Assembly: GCA_016081115.2 (NCBI GenBank)
Contig: CM071935.1
Span: 49,235,150 to 49,299,149 of the forward strand
DNA from: Rehmannia glutinosa
Lineage: Eukaryota; Streptophyta; Magnoliopsida; Lamiales; Orobanchaceae
Reading direction: 5' to 3'
Length of the DNA stretch: 64,000 nt
Shown here in pieces: positions 10,721-20,996 of this stretch. The stretch's first letter is position 1. The number at the start of each line of letters is the position of its first letter. Both the position numbers and the translations under genes were made by a program. Under the pieces are notes generated by a model. That model was not told the origin of the DNA, searched no databases, and saw only the letters and a list, made by a program, of their open reading frames with translations.

Positions 10721-11368
10721 ATCGTATCTCCCCATTTATATATGCATTTTATTTTAATTCTATGCATGTTTTTAATTGTGTCTTAATTGCAAAATGAGTT
10801 TTCAAGCACTTATTTTTAATTTAGGTCTTTTATATATTTGTTAGTTTCAAAATTTTTAAAAGAAGACCTTGCATGATATTTCTAAAACTCTTGTGCATTT
10901 TATTAGACCTATGTGGTTTATTATCTCTTGTGTATTTTTGTAGCATAAGCATTTTTTTCCTCCTATCACTTGCCTACACTTGTGTTTTTGTGCAAATTTT
11001 GTTTAAGAAATGTGTAGGATATATATATCTCATATTCATTGGTTTTTTCGTCATCAAGTTTCTTAAACTATCGAGGTACGTTCACTCGTATTTTTCTTAG
11101 AACTCGATATTATGCTTATGCACATATCTTTCAAGATATTTCATTTTAACCCCTTAAGTGCCCCTAAATGATTTTGCAAATATTCTCTTAAAAGGGCACT
11201 ACTTATTAAGTCTCGATTTTCTTGAATTTATGTTTTCCCGAAACCCATGTTTGTTGGATATAGCCCAAAATTATCTTTTTGCAAACTTTTAAAACTTTTG
11301 GGGGTGAAAAATCGTATTTTGGAAAATTCTGGGGAAAGAGAAATTACCTGGGACGGTCAAAGCAGGGG
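10721..11368 (+). other. Spacer between gag and ORF2
   Basis: AT-rich, with no coding region I trust. A related spacer follows the gag of the 51997 element (55131-56070). Confidence 0.6.
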
Positions 11369-11398
11369 CGACCGGTCGCACTCTACCTCGACCGGTCG
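11369..11398 (+). promoter_or_regulatory. Two CGACCGGTCG palindromes upstream of ORF2
   Basis: Exact copies at 11369-11378 and 11389-11398, spaced 20 bp, 180-210 bp before the ORF2 ATG. They match the LTR U3 motif. Related copies persist at 56069-56150 in the other element although ORF2 is deleted there. They could mark an internal promoter for ORF2; this is inference. Confidence 0.5.
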
Positions 11399-11576
11399 CC
11401 CAGGCTATTTTTACAACTTAAAATCGTTATGTTCTTAATTTCAAAACAGACGAGCAAAATCCTTCAAAACCCTATAACAGCGAATTTCATCCCCTTTCTT
11501 CTACAATCTTCAATTCTTCATCAATCTTTGTAATCTTTCTTGCTAATTCACTTCTTTTTGCAAGAACTTCACATAT

Positions 11577-13040
11577 ATGGCACCTCCAAGAAATTCTACC
11601 GAACGAAATCCTCAAAAGAGGAGAAGGAGGCAAAGGGGAGAATCTTCTTCCAATCCCCAACAAGATGATATTCTACAAGGAGACTATCAAAATCGGCTTA
11701 CGGAAGAGGAGATTGTCGAATTAAGAGTCGGGGTTTCAAAATCGAGCATTCATTGGGACTCTAGTAAGTTATCACTCCTCTACGAGCCTCCCTCTAGAGC
11801 TAATAGATTTCGATTTTTAAATAAACTTGCGGAGGAACATTATGAGAATATTGGATTGAATGATAAGAAAATTGCATGCACTCGTATGGTTCGATTTCAA
11901 GCATTTCATGATGAATTTCCGAATATTAGAGCTTATTTTGAAATTCAAGGATGGGTTTCACTTTGGGATAATCCGTGTTTGCATTATGATGACGAGCTTA
12001 TAAAACTCTTTTATGCAAATATGTGGATTGTTGATGCTACGGTAGATAATCCGTTGGAACTTCACACATTTGTTAATGGTAGGCATTTTTCATGGACATT
12101 GGCCGATATTTGTAATCACTTTAACGTGCCAAATGATGGAGTGGTCAATGTGGATTGCGCCCATTGGGATGATAACATTTTCGGTGTTTCACTAGATGAT
12201 GTGAAAACCTTTTTAGGAGTATATCCCGAAGTGACATACTCGGCAATGCCGCCAAATTATCGGATTATATCTATCATTTGCTCCTATTGTGTTTGTGGAA
12301 AGGAAATAAAACTTCCGAGTAATCTCGAACTCTTTCTCACCTATAAGATTGTTCGAGGAGAAAGAGTAAATTATGGGGCAATTTTTGTATATTGCTTGTT
12401 GGAATCTAGAAAGCTTACCAAGAAAAAATATACCTTGGGTAATTTGATTTGCCGACTCTTATACTTATTGGGATACCCGGAAAATGAAATGAATACCGAA
12501 ATTCGTCACAATGATTTTGATAATGCCAACATTCTACAAATGGTAAGAATGCGACGACATTTACCATGGGTTCCTACCAAAGCCGCTAGGGGACGTGCCC
12601 GACATCAACAACAACCTTGGGATGATTTCTTTAATGACAATGAGGTTGAAAATATTGGAAGAGGTGAGTTTGACGAACAAAGAGATGATGTGGGGAATGA
12701 AGAGGAAAATGAAGAAGAAAATGTGGGAAATGAACAAGAAATTAGGGAGGAAGAAAATGAGGAAGGAGATGAAGACGAGTTGGATGTTGAAGATCTAAAT
12801 CTCAAAGAGAGAATGGCCAAAGTGGAAAGAGAAACATTTAGAGATGTGGCCTTTCTTAGAAAAGAGCTCCGGGTTGTGAAAAAGGAAAATTCTAGTTTGA
12901 AAAAGTCAATTGGCAAATTGAAGAAATTCATCAAAGATCTTATACCCGGAACTTGCTTCTCTTCGGGGATTGATGTCCCCACCCCTTTACTTTCTAGCAT
13001 TTTCATTCATGTTGCTTTATATTTTTATGAACTTTTGTAA
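11577..13040 (+). CDS. Intact ORF2: plant-transposon-type domain with acidic and coiled-coil tail
   Basis: A 487-codon uninterrupted ORF from ATG 11577 to TAA 13038-13040. The N-terminus is strongly basic (RNPQKRRRRQRGE), a likely nuclear localisation signal. Residues ~60-330 (YFEIQGWVSLWDNP, LFYANMWIVDATVDNP, FVNGRHFSWTLADICNHF) resemble the 'putative plant transposon protein' domain often annotated in LTR-element ORFs. Residues ~360-410 are very acidic, and ~415-455 form a coiled coil (LKERMAKVERETFRDVAFLRK). There is no catalytic motif. Its integrity inside a decaying neighbourhood suggests recent insertion or selection. The function is unknown; a structural, nuclear or RNA-protein role is possible. 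Confidence 0.8.
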   Translation: MAPPRNSTERNPQKRRRRQRGESSSNPQQDDILQGDYQNRLTEEEIVELRVGVSKSSIHWDSSKLSLLYEPPSRANRFRFLNKLAEEHYENIGLNDKKIACTRMVRFQAFHDEFPNIRAYFEIQGWVSLWDNPCLHYDDELIKLFYANMWIVDATVDNPLELHTFVNGRHFSWTLADICNHFNVPNDGVVNVDCAHWDDNIFGVSLDDVKTFLGVYPEVTYSAMPPNYRIISIICSYCVCGKEIKLPSNLELFLTYKIVRGERVNYGAIFVYCLLESRKLTKKKYTLGNLICRLLYLLGYPENEMNTEIRHNDFDNANILQMVRMRRHLPWVPTKAARGRARHQQQPWDDFFNDNEVENIGRGEFDEQRDDVGNEEENEEENVGNEQEIREEENEEGDEDELDVEDLNLKERMAKVERETFRDVAFLRKELRVVKKENSSLKKSIGKLKKFIKDLIPGTCFSSGIDVPTPLLSSIFIHVALYFYELL

Positions 13041-14205
13041 AACTCTCTTGCACTAATGAGATTTGCGTGTTTTCTTGAAAGGATTAAAATTGCAAGTTGA
13101 TAATGACTTATGGATGTTCATGATATTGATGGAGTATTTGATGGTAAAAATACTCTTATATGGCATTATTTGAAAATTGGTATGAAGTACTTGATGGTAA
13201 AAGTGCTTCTTTTAATGCTTTGATCATTATGCTTAGATGGATATGTTGGGACATTTGATATATCATACATATATTGTTTAAGGCATGACTTGTATCACTT
13301 GATGGATGCTCTAATTTTTGGCATTTGTAATGCCTTGATCCTTTTTGGCTTATATTATCTCAATTGGGTTGAACCCTTGAGAATCTCTTTGTTGAGCCTC
13401 TTATTTGATGGACAAATGTTGCATATTTTGCATATGATCTTATTGAGCTTTGAAATGAGGATGATTGATGATGATATGAAAATTCTTTGGCTTGATACAT
13501 TTACAAGGGCTATATTCTATCTCTTTTTATTTCTCACGCCCATAATGTGTTCGATGAATTGTTACAATGAAATTTTCAACTTCTACATGATTCTCTTGCT
13601 TCAAAATGTCTTAAAATCTTTTTGAAATCATGTTTTTAGCTAACTAATGAGCTTATGGATTTCTTATGTTACATTTCTCCCATTTTCTTTGGATTTTAAG
13701 CATAAATTGCTCAATGGTTGATAAACCGTCTCGTTTGCGCACTTTGATATATTTGTATGATGTTTTTATCATCCTAACATTCTTTTTGATGATTCCAAAG
13801 GGGGAGAAACAGGATATTGGCTCATTAGCTCAAAGAAGCTAATAAAAGCTTGTCATAAAAGCCATAATTTGTGATTCTTTTTTAGTCCAATTGTTGCTTG
13901 ATGGACTTATATAATTGTTTAATGATGTTTTGTGACAGGGGGAGCTTATAAGATCTTGAACAAATTGTAAAAGCTAAAGCTTTTAGCTTATGGAGAAATT
14001 GCTTTTACATTATTCTTGATATGCTTGTTGATAGGGGGAGCTTGTGTATTATATATTTACTCCCCTACTTGGTTGCTTTTATATTTGGAAATTTTGGTTG
14101 CTTCCAAACGGTCAAATGTTTTTACCGGAAAATCATTTCTAAAATTGCTCTCTTAGTTTGTGTAAAAAATTTGTTTTGGTTTGTAATCATCAAAAAGGGG
14201 GAGAT
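13041..14205 (+). other. 3' internal region and polypurine tract
   Basis: Non-coding as far as I can tell. It ends with AAAAAGGGGGAGAT at 14192-14205 next to the LTR. The part from 13333 is duplicated at 6885-7755. Confidence 0.75.
13132..13209 (+). other. Two hairpins with the same GATGGTAA loop
   Basis: 13132-13155 has an 8-bp stem (GAGTATTT / AAATACTC) and 13184-13209 a 9-bp stem with one G-T pair (GAAGTACTT / AAGTGCTTC). Both have the identical 8-base loop GATGGTAA. They lie just after ORF2, in its presumed 3' untranslated region. Confidence 0.65.
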
Positions 14206-15695
14206 TGTTTGATACATGTTTTTATCTTAATTTTGATTATTTTATTTTTACCAAAACAATGTTGTTAACTGTTGTCCAAATACTCCCAAAATGATTTAAA
14301 ATGGTTTTAATATTTTCCAGAGTATTTCTTCAAGCTTTACTTTAGATAAAATATTGGACAACACGTTTAATGATTTTATATTAATGGGTTTTCACTTCTA
14401 TAACTAGGTTCCTAAATGTTGTCTAAATACTTCCGATTGGTTTAAAATGTTTTTACTATATTTTCGGAGTATTTCTTGAGTTTTATTTTCGACAAAAATT
14501 GGACAACATTTCTGTCTCGTGGTCGACCGGTCGCCCTATAGGGCAACCCGTACCTGAAGATGAGTTTGGAACAAAAAATAAGACAGAAGTGAAAAACGGT
14601 CAGGTCGACCGGTCGTCCCGGGCATCGACCGGTCGCCCAGGGGTCGACCGGTACCTGAACGTTTTGTTTTAAAACAGAACAAACTTCCTTGGTTTTTCAC
14701 TTAGGGGGACCGGTTGAGACAGGGGTCGACCGGTCGAAGCCTATGTCGACCGGTCGCCCTGTTGAAATTTTCAAAGTGTTCTTCAATTCTCTTATTTCTG
14801 TGCGACCGGCGCCCTGTGCTTTGACAGTAAAAATATGACCGTTTGACAGCAGACACATTTCCTTAAATTGTGGGATTGATTTCTAACAGCTATATTCTTG
14901 ATTTTAATTGTATTTTTCTGTAGATTTTCAATCCCCAAGAGGAGCCTATGCTTGATCAATCATCTCCTATAAATAGAGGAAGCTTTGGAGCAACCTATAC
15001 AACAATTGAGATACAACACAACAAGATACAATTCAAGAAAATACTTGGTCTTTCATTGTTATTATTCTTGTTGTAAATTTGCCTAGCTTATCACTTTCAC
15101 ATCCTTGAGGTCTAGGCTATTCTTGATTACACTTTGCACTCAAATTGTAATATTCATTATTGAGTTGTAATCTTGATTTTTGGTTATCATTCAACACAAG
15201 ATATCCTTGTGAGTGTTCTTGTGGTAAGAACACACTTGGATGATCTAGGTGATAGGTGCAAGAAGATTGTGGTAATCTTCTTATTGAGGTGTTGAAGAAT
15301 TTGGTATTCTTCAAGGTTGAAGATTGTGGTAATCTTCACAAGGTGCCGTTGAAGGAAGATTGTGGTAATCTTCAAGTGAGATTGTGGTAATCTCAAAGGT
15401 GGTGTTGAAGAAGAGTGTGGTGCTCTTCAAGGTGTTGTTGTAAGTTGGTGTTGTATTAATTTGTGGTAAATTAATAAAATATTTTTCTTTTTGAAATCCA
15501 TCCCTGGATATCTTTGGGGTGGTAGAGGATTAGGCCCTAGGTGGGTTGAACCTCTATAAATCGACGTGTGTTGTTTACATTCCGCACCTTTATTATTGTC
15601 TTTGAGCTTTCGGTTCGAAAAAGAGGGTAAAATCGAAAATATGGAGATAATCTATTCACCCCCCCTCTAGATTATCGTAGCCGCTTGGACTTACA
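14206..15695 (+). repeat. 3' LTR of the array (1490 bp)
   Basis: Same limits as the middle LTR (TGTTTGATACATG to GGACTTACA), followed by the duplication GTGAG. TATA box at 14968-14975. Confidence 0.92.
15213..15476 (+). other. Hairpin array in 3' LTR
   Basis: Same eight hairpins as 8775-9038. Here the second is a perfect 9-bp stem (AAGAAGATT / AATCTTCTT, loop GTGGT), improved over the middle LTR copy. The last is 15454-15476. Confidence 0.85.
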
Positions 15696-15700
15696 GTGAG

Positions 15701-16255
15701 GCTCCGTCTCATAGATTTAGACTCGTCTCACATAAATTTTTGTACTTAATGCAAAGTAGATTTCCGTAAACACGGGCAGATCATAGTGATGTTGGGCTTC
15801 AGCCCATTGCAAATATCCTTGAAGCCCCTATATATATGTATAGTATTTTGTTTAGTTTAAACCTAGTCCACTTACCAATCCTTTAAATTCTCTGAGTTTT
15901 TTCACCAAGCCCAAACCCACAAAACTAAATTTGAGTGTCCAGCCCAACTACCTATTATTCCAAAAAAAAAAAAAGTCCCTTTATGTTTTATATCTAATGG
16001 TCTTTAAATAAGTAAAATATCAAGGCAAAATAACTTTCCCAATTTCCAATTGAATTGAGACATATTGGCATCAACAACAGCAAGAAGTCAATAGAGCTCG
16101 GAGATTATTTCGCCTAATTCCTCAACTTGTTTTTGATTAATATACATTCTAACCCCTAGTTTCAAGATTCAAGTATGAAATTTTCTTTAATATTGTAATT
16201 ATTTACTAAAATTTCGTTGGCCCAACTTCATTGAATATTAAAAAAATTCCCTGTA
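15701..16255. other. Flank between two insertions, no gene seen
   Basis: This is the target DNA of both the three-LTR array and the MULE. It contains a poly-A run near 15961-15975 and no convincing coding sequence. Confidence 0.5.
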
Positions 16256-16418
16256 AAATATTTAGGGAAAGTTACACAAAATACCCTCAATTTTAACGGA
16301 AAACCCAAAAATACCAAATACATCCCATTTATACATTTTTTATTACTCTTTTTACGTTATTTTTTAATTTTTCCCTAAAATACGCTCCAGGTCTTAACGT
16401 GTCCAATCTCTCTTGTTT

Positions 16419-16420
<2 letters not shown>

Positions 16421-16511
<91 letters not shown>
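16421..16511. repeat. (CT)n microsatellite
   Basis: A long, nearly pure CT run ~180 bp upstream of the Ulp1-like start, perhaps in its leader or promoter. The Arg/Glu-only reverse-strand frame is an artefact. Confidence 0.95.
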
Positions 16512-16513
<2 letters not shown>

Positions 16514-16687
16514 ATCTCGCTTTGTCTTAGTTCTCATTTTGCATGTCCACCATTTTTGGTGAGCTCGGGTTGTGATTTTCTGGCAACTACTTGTTAACTT
16601 TCCCGTAATCATCGCCAAAAACCGTCTCTATAAACTGCTTTGTTTTTTATTTTTTTTCCGTGTGGTTTTTGGTATCGAATTTATATA

Positions 16688-19600
16688 ATGGCTTTGAAGA
16701 AACCCCTTCTTCTTCGTCTGAAAGTGGATAAAAATGCTTAGGGAAGTTCAAGAGTTTTGAGGAGCGGCTCGTAATCTGAAGCCATAGTTCCTGTATCTTC
16801 TAAAAAGGAAGATGAAACACGGCGATGATGTTGGAAAACAAGTTGTCAAGGGTAAATCTCCCAAAAAGAAGGCTGTTGGTTTTAGAGGACTGGATATTGC
16901 TGAGGTATGTTGTTTTCATCTTTATTTTACTGTTTTTGTTTCTTTTTTGTTTATGTGTTGTTTTTGTGTTGTTTCTATGCTGTTGATTTGTTGTTGTTTT
17001 TTTTTTACTTTTGAAATTTTATGTACAAGATGTGTTGTTTATTTCTTGTTTCTTTGTTGTTTCTTTCTTGTTTCTAGGGTTATGAGTATTTGATTGATCC
17101 GGAGGACTGGTACACCGCTAGGATAAACACTGTGTTTTCTTTTGAAGTTATTAAAATTTTGAAGGAGAAGTTATCCCAGCCGCAATTGGATGCATTTAGG
17201 CATACCTGTTTCGGTTATTTTCTAGACTGCATGAAGTTGATTTCCAAAATCAACTAGTGCATTCGTTGTTGAAGAGGCAAGTTGTCCATTCGCGGAAGGA
17301 TGAGATTCTGGTATCGGTTTGTGGTAAAATTTTGAGGTTTGGTATTGGGGAGTTTGCCCTGGTGACGGGGCTGAAGTGTGCTGGGAAAAGCCTCGCTGTT
17401 CGTGGAGATGGTATTACTTCTGAGTTCTTTCAGAAGTATTTTTCTGGCTGAATGAAATTCTCTAGGCAGTCTATTGAGGAGTGTTTTAGATTACAAGTGT
17501 GGGGGGAAATGATGGTGATGCCCTGAAGATGGCTTTGTTGTATTTTTTGTATTTTTTTCTCTTTTCTTCTACTGGGACTTCTGTTAATATGGAATTTTTT
17601 GATTTAGTTGATAGTGAAGATTTTAACTCATATCCCTGGGGAAGGGATTTGTTTGAACTTACAATCAGAGAACTGAGGGAACAAGTGCTCCAGAGGAAGC
17701 AGCCTCAGGATGAGGACTTGAAGCCGGCTGCTAAATGCACCAAATTTTACAGAATTAAAGGCTTTCCTCTCATTTTCTAGATATGGTTCTACGAATGTTG
17801 TTCAGAAGTGAACAATAAAATTTGCAACCGTATCGGGCGTAGTATCCCTCACATTCTGAATTGGGGTTGTCCATTGTCTGATAGAGATAAGAATTTGAGA
17901 TTAGATGATCTCGATATGATGATTTTCAACTGTTCTGCAGGACAGGTAATACATTAGTTTTTTATTTTTTTATTTCTCTTTTGTTTCATAACAGTTTCAT
18001 ATATGTTTATGCGTTGGTTCTAACATTTTTTTCTTTTTTGTTTGTTTTCCCTTTGTTTTAGTTGAAGTTGATGAATATTTGGCCATCAGATGAAGAGAGG
18101 TTGCAGCTGGATATTGGAACCTTTTTTGATGAGTCCAAGTACTCATTTGATTCTGTTGATGGGGATTATGTGATTGGTAATCGGAAGAGGAAGGAGCCGA
18201 ATGTCGAGTTGGGATCGAAGTACACGTTGGAGGATGTTGTTTGGAAGCAGGATAAATTGGCCAAGGAGTTGAAGGTTTTCAAGAACTCCGTTAATAAAAT
18301 CTTGGAAGAGCAGTTTCAAATTGTTTTGTCTGAGTTGTCTGCCATTAAGGGGAAACTTCAGGTAACCTTACTTGTGTTTCATTATTTTTCTTTGTCTTTC
18401 TTGCTTGTTTGTTTCAATTTATAATGATTTTCACTTTTGCTTTTTAGGCTGGTGATGGGTTGGATCAAGCTGACAAGGTTGTTGGCGCGGAAGATGATAT
18501 AATGTCGTCAGCGTCGGCTTTGGAGTTTGAGAAGGAGTCAATGGGAGTGGATGAGCAACATGTTAAAACTCATGTTGTACCATTTTCCAAGGATGTTGTT
18601 GACCCTGCTTTGGAAAGGACTGAGGTAACCAGTAGTCCCCTGTCTGGCGGATAGTTTGAAAAAAAATCAGAGGCTTTTGAAAGTGGCAACATTGGTGGTG
18701 TTGTCGGGGTTGAGTCTGTTGTTGAAGGGAATGTAAATGAGGGTGAAAGAATTGGCGTTGGTGGGGAAGTTGATTTGTCGATGGATAAAGGGGTTGGTAA
18801 CGACGGTGAGGGGCTTGCTGTGAGTGGTTTGATGGAGTTTGCAGAAAATACCAAGAATATTCCGTTTGATACAAGTAAGGTTTCAGAAGAGGTTGGTGTT
18901 GAATATCAGGGCCTGAATGTTCATGTTGAACATGGATTTACTGGCTCTCAAGAATTTGATGATCTCACCCAATCTCAGTTTGATTCCATTGTGAATGCAG
19001 CAACTCAAGCTATTGTTGGAATGGTTGGTTCTTAATATTTTGCCTTTAGTTTGTTTTTTGACATTGAATTTGTCATTTATATTTTGTTTATTACAGTTTT
19101 GTATCTTGTTTTTATTGCAGGCTGGTGTCAAGGGGCCGGATGCATCACATATTCCTGAATCCCCTGTTGCTAAGAGGGTTTCAAAACCCTAGGTTGCTGT
19201 GAGAAGTCCTTTCACCACTTACTTTGAATCGCCTGGCGATTTGAGTGGGAAAGTAGTTGTGGGTTTTCAGTTGGGGGACATTGATTTGGAATCGACCCCT
19301 CAGGAGAAAGATGCGACCTTGGATGCTGGCAAGAAGCCTCCGATAGTATTGGTTAGAGGAAGGTGCCCATTGGATGAGAGCCTTGGTGAAGGTTATGATG
19401 GTTTGGAAGATTTTAATGGTTGTCTGAGTGAGTGGCTTTCGGAAGGTTTTGTTTCTCAAGGGTAAGATTTTTTTATTTTGTTTTGCAATGAGTACGAAAT
19501 ATTATTGTAATTTTGTAACTTATTTTTGTTTTAGGCCGAAAAGTTATTCGGAAGAGGATGACAAGATTGATCCCTCATTAAAGCTTGGCGTATGCAAGGT

Positions 19601-20587
19601 CAAGCAAAAATCATGGTTTCATAGCATGTACTATGTTGACGAGTACCTATCTTCTTCAGTAAGTTATTTTTTTTAAGTTGTTGTTTTTGTATTTTTGTTT
19701 CTGTGTTCCTACTCTTTGTTTTGGTCCCTTTTTAGCATATGGACGTGTTGTTCTATTACATACGAAAGAAGTATATATATGGGCATTGTGCTGTGAGATT
19801 TACTACCACGGACCTGATCTTTTATAGATACATGTAGAGTATCCACAGCCGGTTCACCCTTGTCAACAAGAGGAAGAAGAAAAATTTCGACACTTCCATG
19901 ATTAACTTGAATACTTCTGTGGTTGACTATATTATGGGTTTTGATATAGACTGTGGAAAACCGTGGTCCGAGGTTGATCATGTCTTGTTTCCGATTCACT
20001 GCGTCGACATGGAACACTGGATCCTAGGGAGGCTTAGCATTCAAGAGAGGATTATTTATCGTACAATTACCTATGGACTCCGGACTCTGTTAAAATAGCT
20101 AGGAAAGCTATTGAAACCTAAAGCGTGTTGTAGCCCCGTTTTCTTTTAATGGTAGCATTCTACGAATAGCGCTAGGACATTGTTGTTGGTTCTAGCCCCT
20201 ACTCTGCTAACATTAACTCCCCAATAAAAATTGTGGTTGTTAGGGATATTCCTGTTCAAATGAAAAAGTAATATTCTTGTCTATGTCCTATTTTATTTCT
20301 GTTTTATTTTTTGTTTGTTTTTATATTATGTTTTTAACCTGTCCCCCCACCCCCTTTTTTGTTAGCGATAGCGGAGTATTCGTAGCTTGCTATGCAGAGT
20401 ATTTCATCTCTGGGAAGCAAATGTCGGAGGAAGACTTCGACATTGAAAGAGAATGAGGTATACTCATCTGCTATACAATCACGCAAGGCTTAAGCAGCAG
20501 AACGGAGATGAAGACGACAGTGATATTGAAATCATCTCCCCACTCCCTAATGAAGCGAGTACATTGTTGTTGAAGAAGAATTCTTAA
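16688..20587 (+). pseudogene. Ulp1-like (C48) cysteine protease with DUF1985-like N-terminus, broken
   Basis: I place eight exons by GT-AG sites: 16688-16904, 17078-17945, 18062-18361, 18448-19023, 19121-19461, 19535-19658, 19736-20267 and 20366-20587. The second exon encodes a DUF1985-like region (DEILVSVCGKILRFGIGEFALVTGL). The middle exons are acidic and low-complexity. The last exons encode the protease: HMDVLFYYIRKK, VDYIMGFDIDCGKPWSEVDHV, then EHWILGRLSIQER with the catalytic His. The Cys motif, which spans the last intron, reads NDSG where Ulp1 proteases have NDCG, so the nucleophile is Ser. Stops (for example 16739, 17257, 18652, 19190) and frameshifts add to the damage. An intact relative would cleave SUMO-like conjugates; this copy should not. 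Confidence 0.8.
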
Positions 20588-20996
20588 TGATATTTGTGTT
20601 ATGGCCACATCGAACAATATGCTTTTTATTTTTATTATAATGCTTTGTTAGTACAGTTATTTGTTACCTGTCTATATTTCTAGTTAGTTTCTTTAGTATT
20701 TTTGAAGTATCTATGCGACAAAATCTGAATGACTATGATGTTTTGTGGAACAGTTTGTATGATTTTGTTTTTGGCATTCATGGATGTTTGCAAGGTTTTA
20801 GTTTTCTAGTTTTTGTATGTTTGTTTTTTATGTTTTACAGGATTTGCAGCAATGCAAAGATATCGGAAACAAATAAGAAACATATAAGAAACCAAAAAGC
20901 AACATGAATGAGTTTGTATTGAAACAATTGTGTTGTGTTCCATTATATTAATCTGCCTAGCTTGACATGAATGTAAGCAAATGGAATATGGTCTCA

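Larger units (their letters stand above)
6490..15695 (+). mobile_element. Three-LTR array of a gag-only LTR retrotransposon
   Basis: The block starts TGTTTGATACATG and ends GGACTTACA, and is flanked on both sides by GTGAG (6485-6489 and 15696-15700), so it behaves as one insertion. Order: truncated LTR (6490-6884), end of an internal region with polypurine tract (6885-7755), full LTR (7756-9255), primer site, gag-like ORF, ORF2, polypurine tract, full LTR (14206-15695). No protease, integrase, reverse transcriptase or RNase H is present, so it must depend on another element, as described for TR-GAG elements. The tandem form probably arose by recombination between LTRs followed by a deletion in the first unit. 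Confidence 0.88.

Noticed and set aside
12605..13006. Ser/Phe-rich minus-strand frame opposite ORF2
   Set aside because: A shadow of the acidic and coiled-coil part of ORF2.
13290..13625. 111-codon hydrophobic frame, partly duplicated at 6887-7096
   Set aside because: It lies in the AT-rich 3' untranslated part of the element. It has no recognisable domain, is broken in the first copy, and its apparent membrane character follows from T-rich codons.
16394..16618. Arg/Glu-only open frame on the minus strand
   Set aside because: Produced by the (CT)n microsatellite.
20713..20907. Small frames between the Ulp1-like and transposase genes
   Set aside because: T-rich intergenic sequence or antisense of the transposase 3' end, with no protein similarity.
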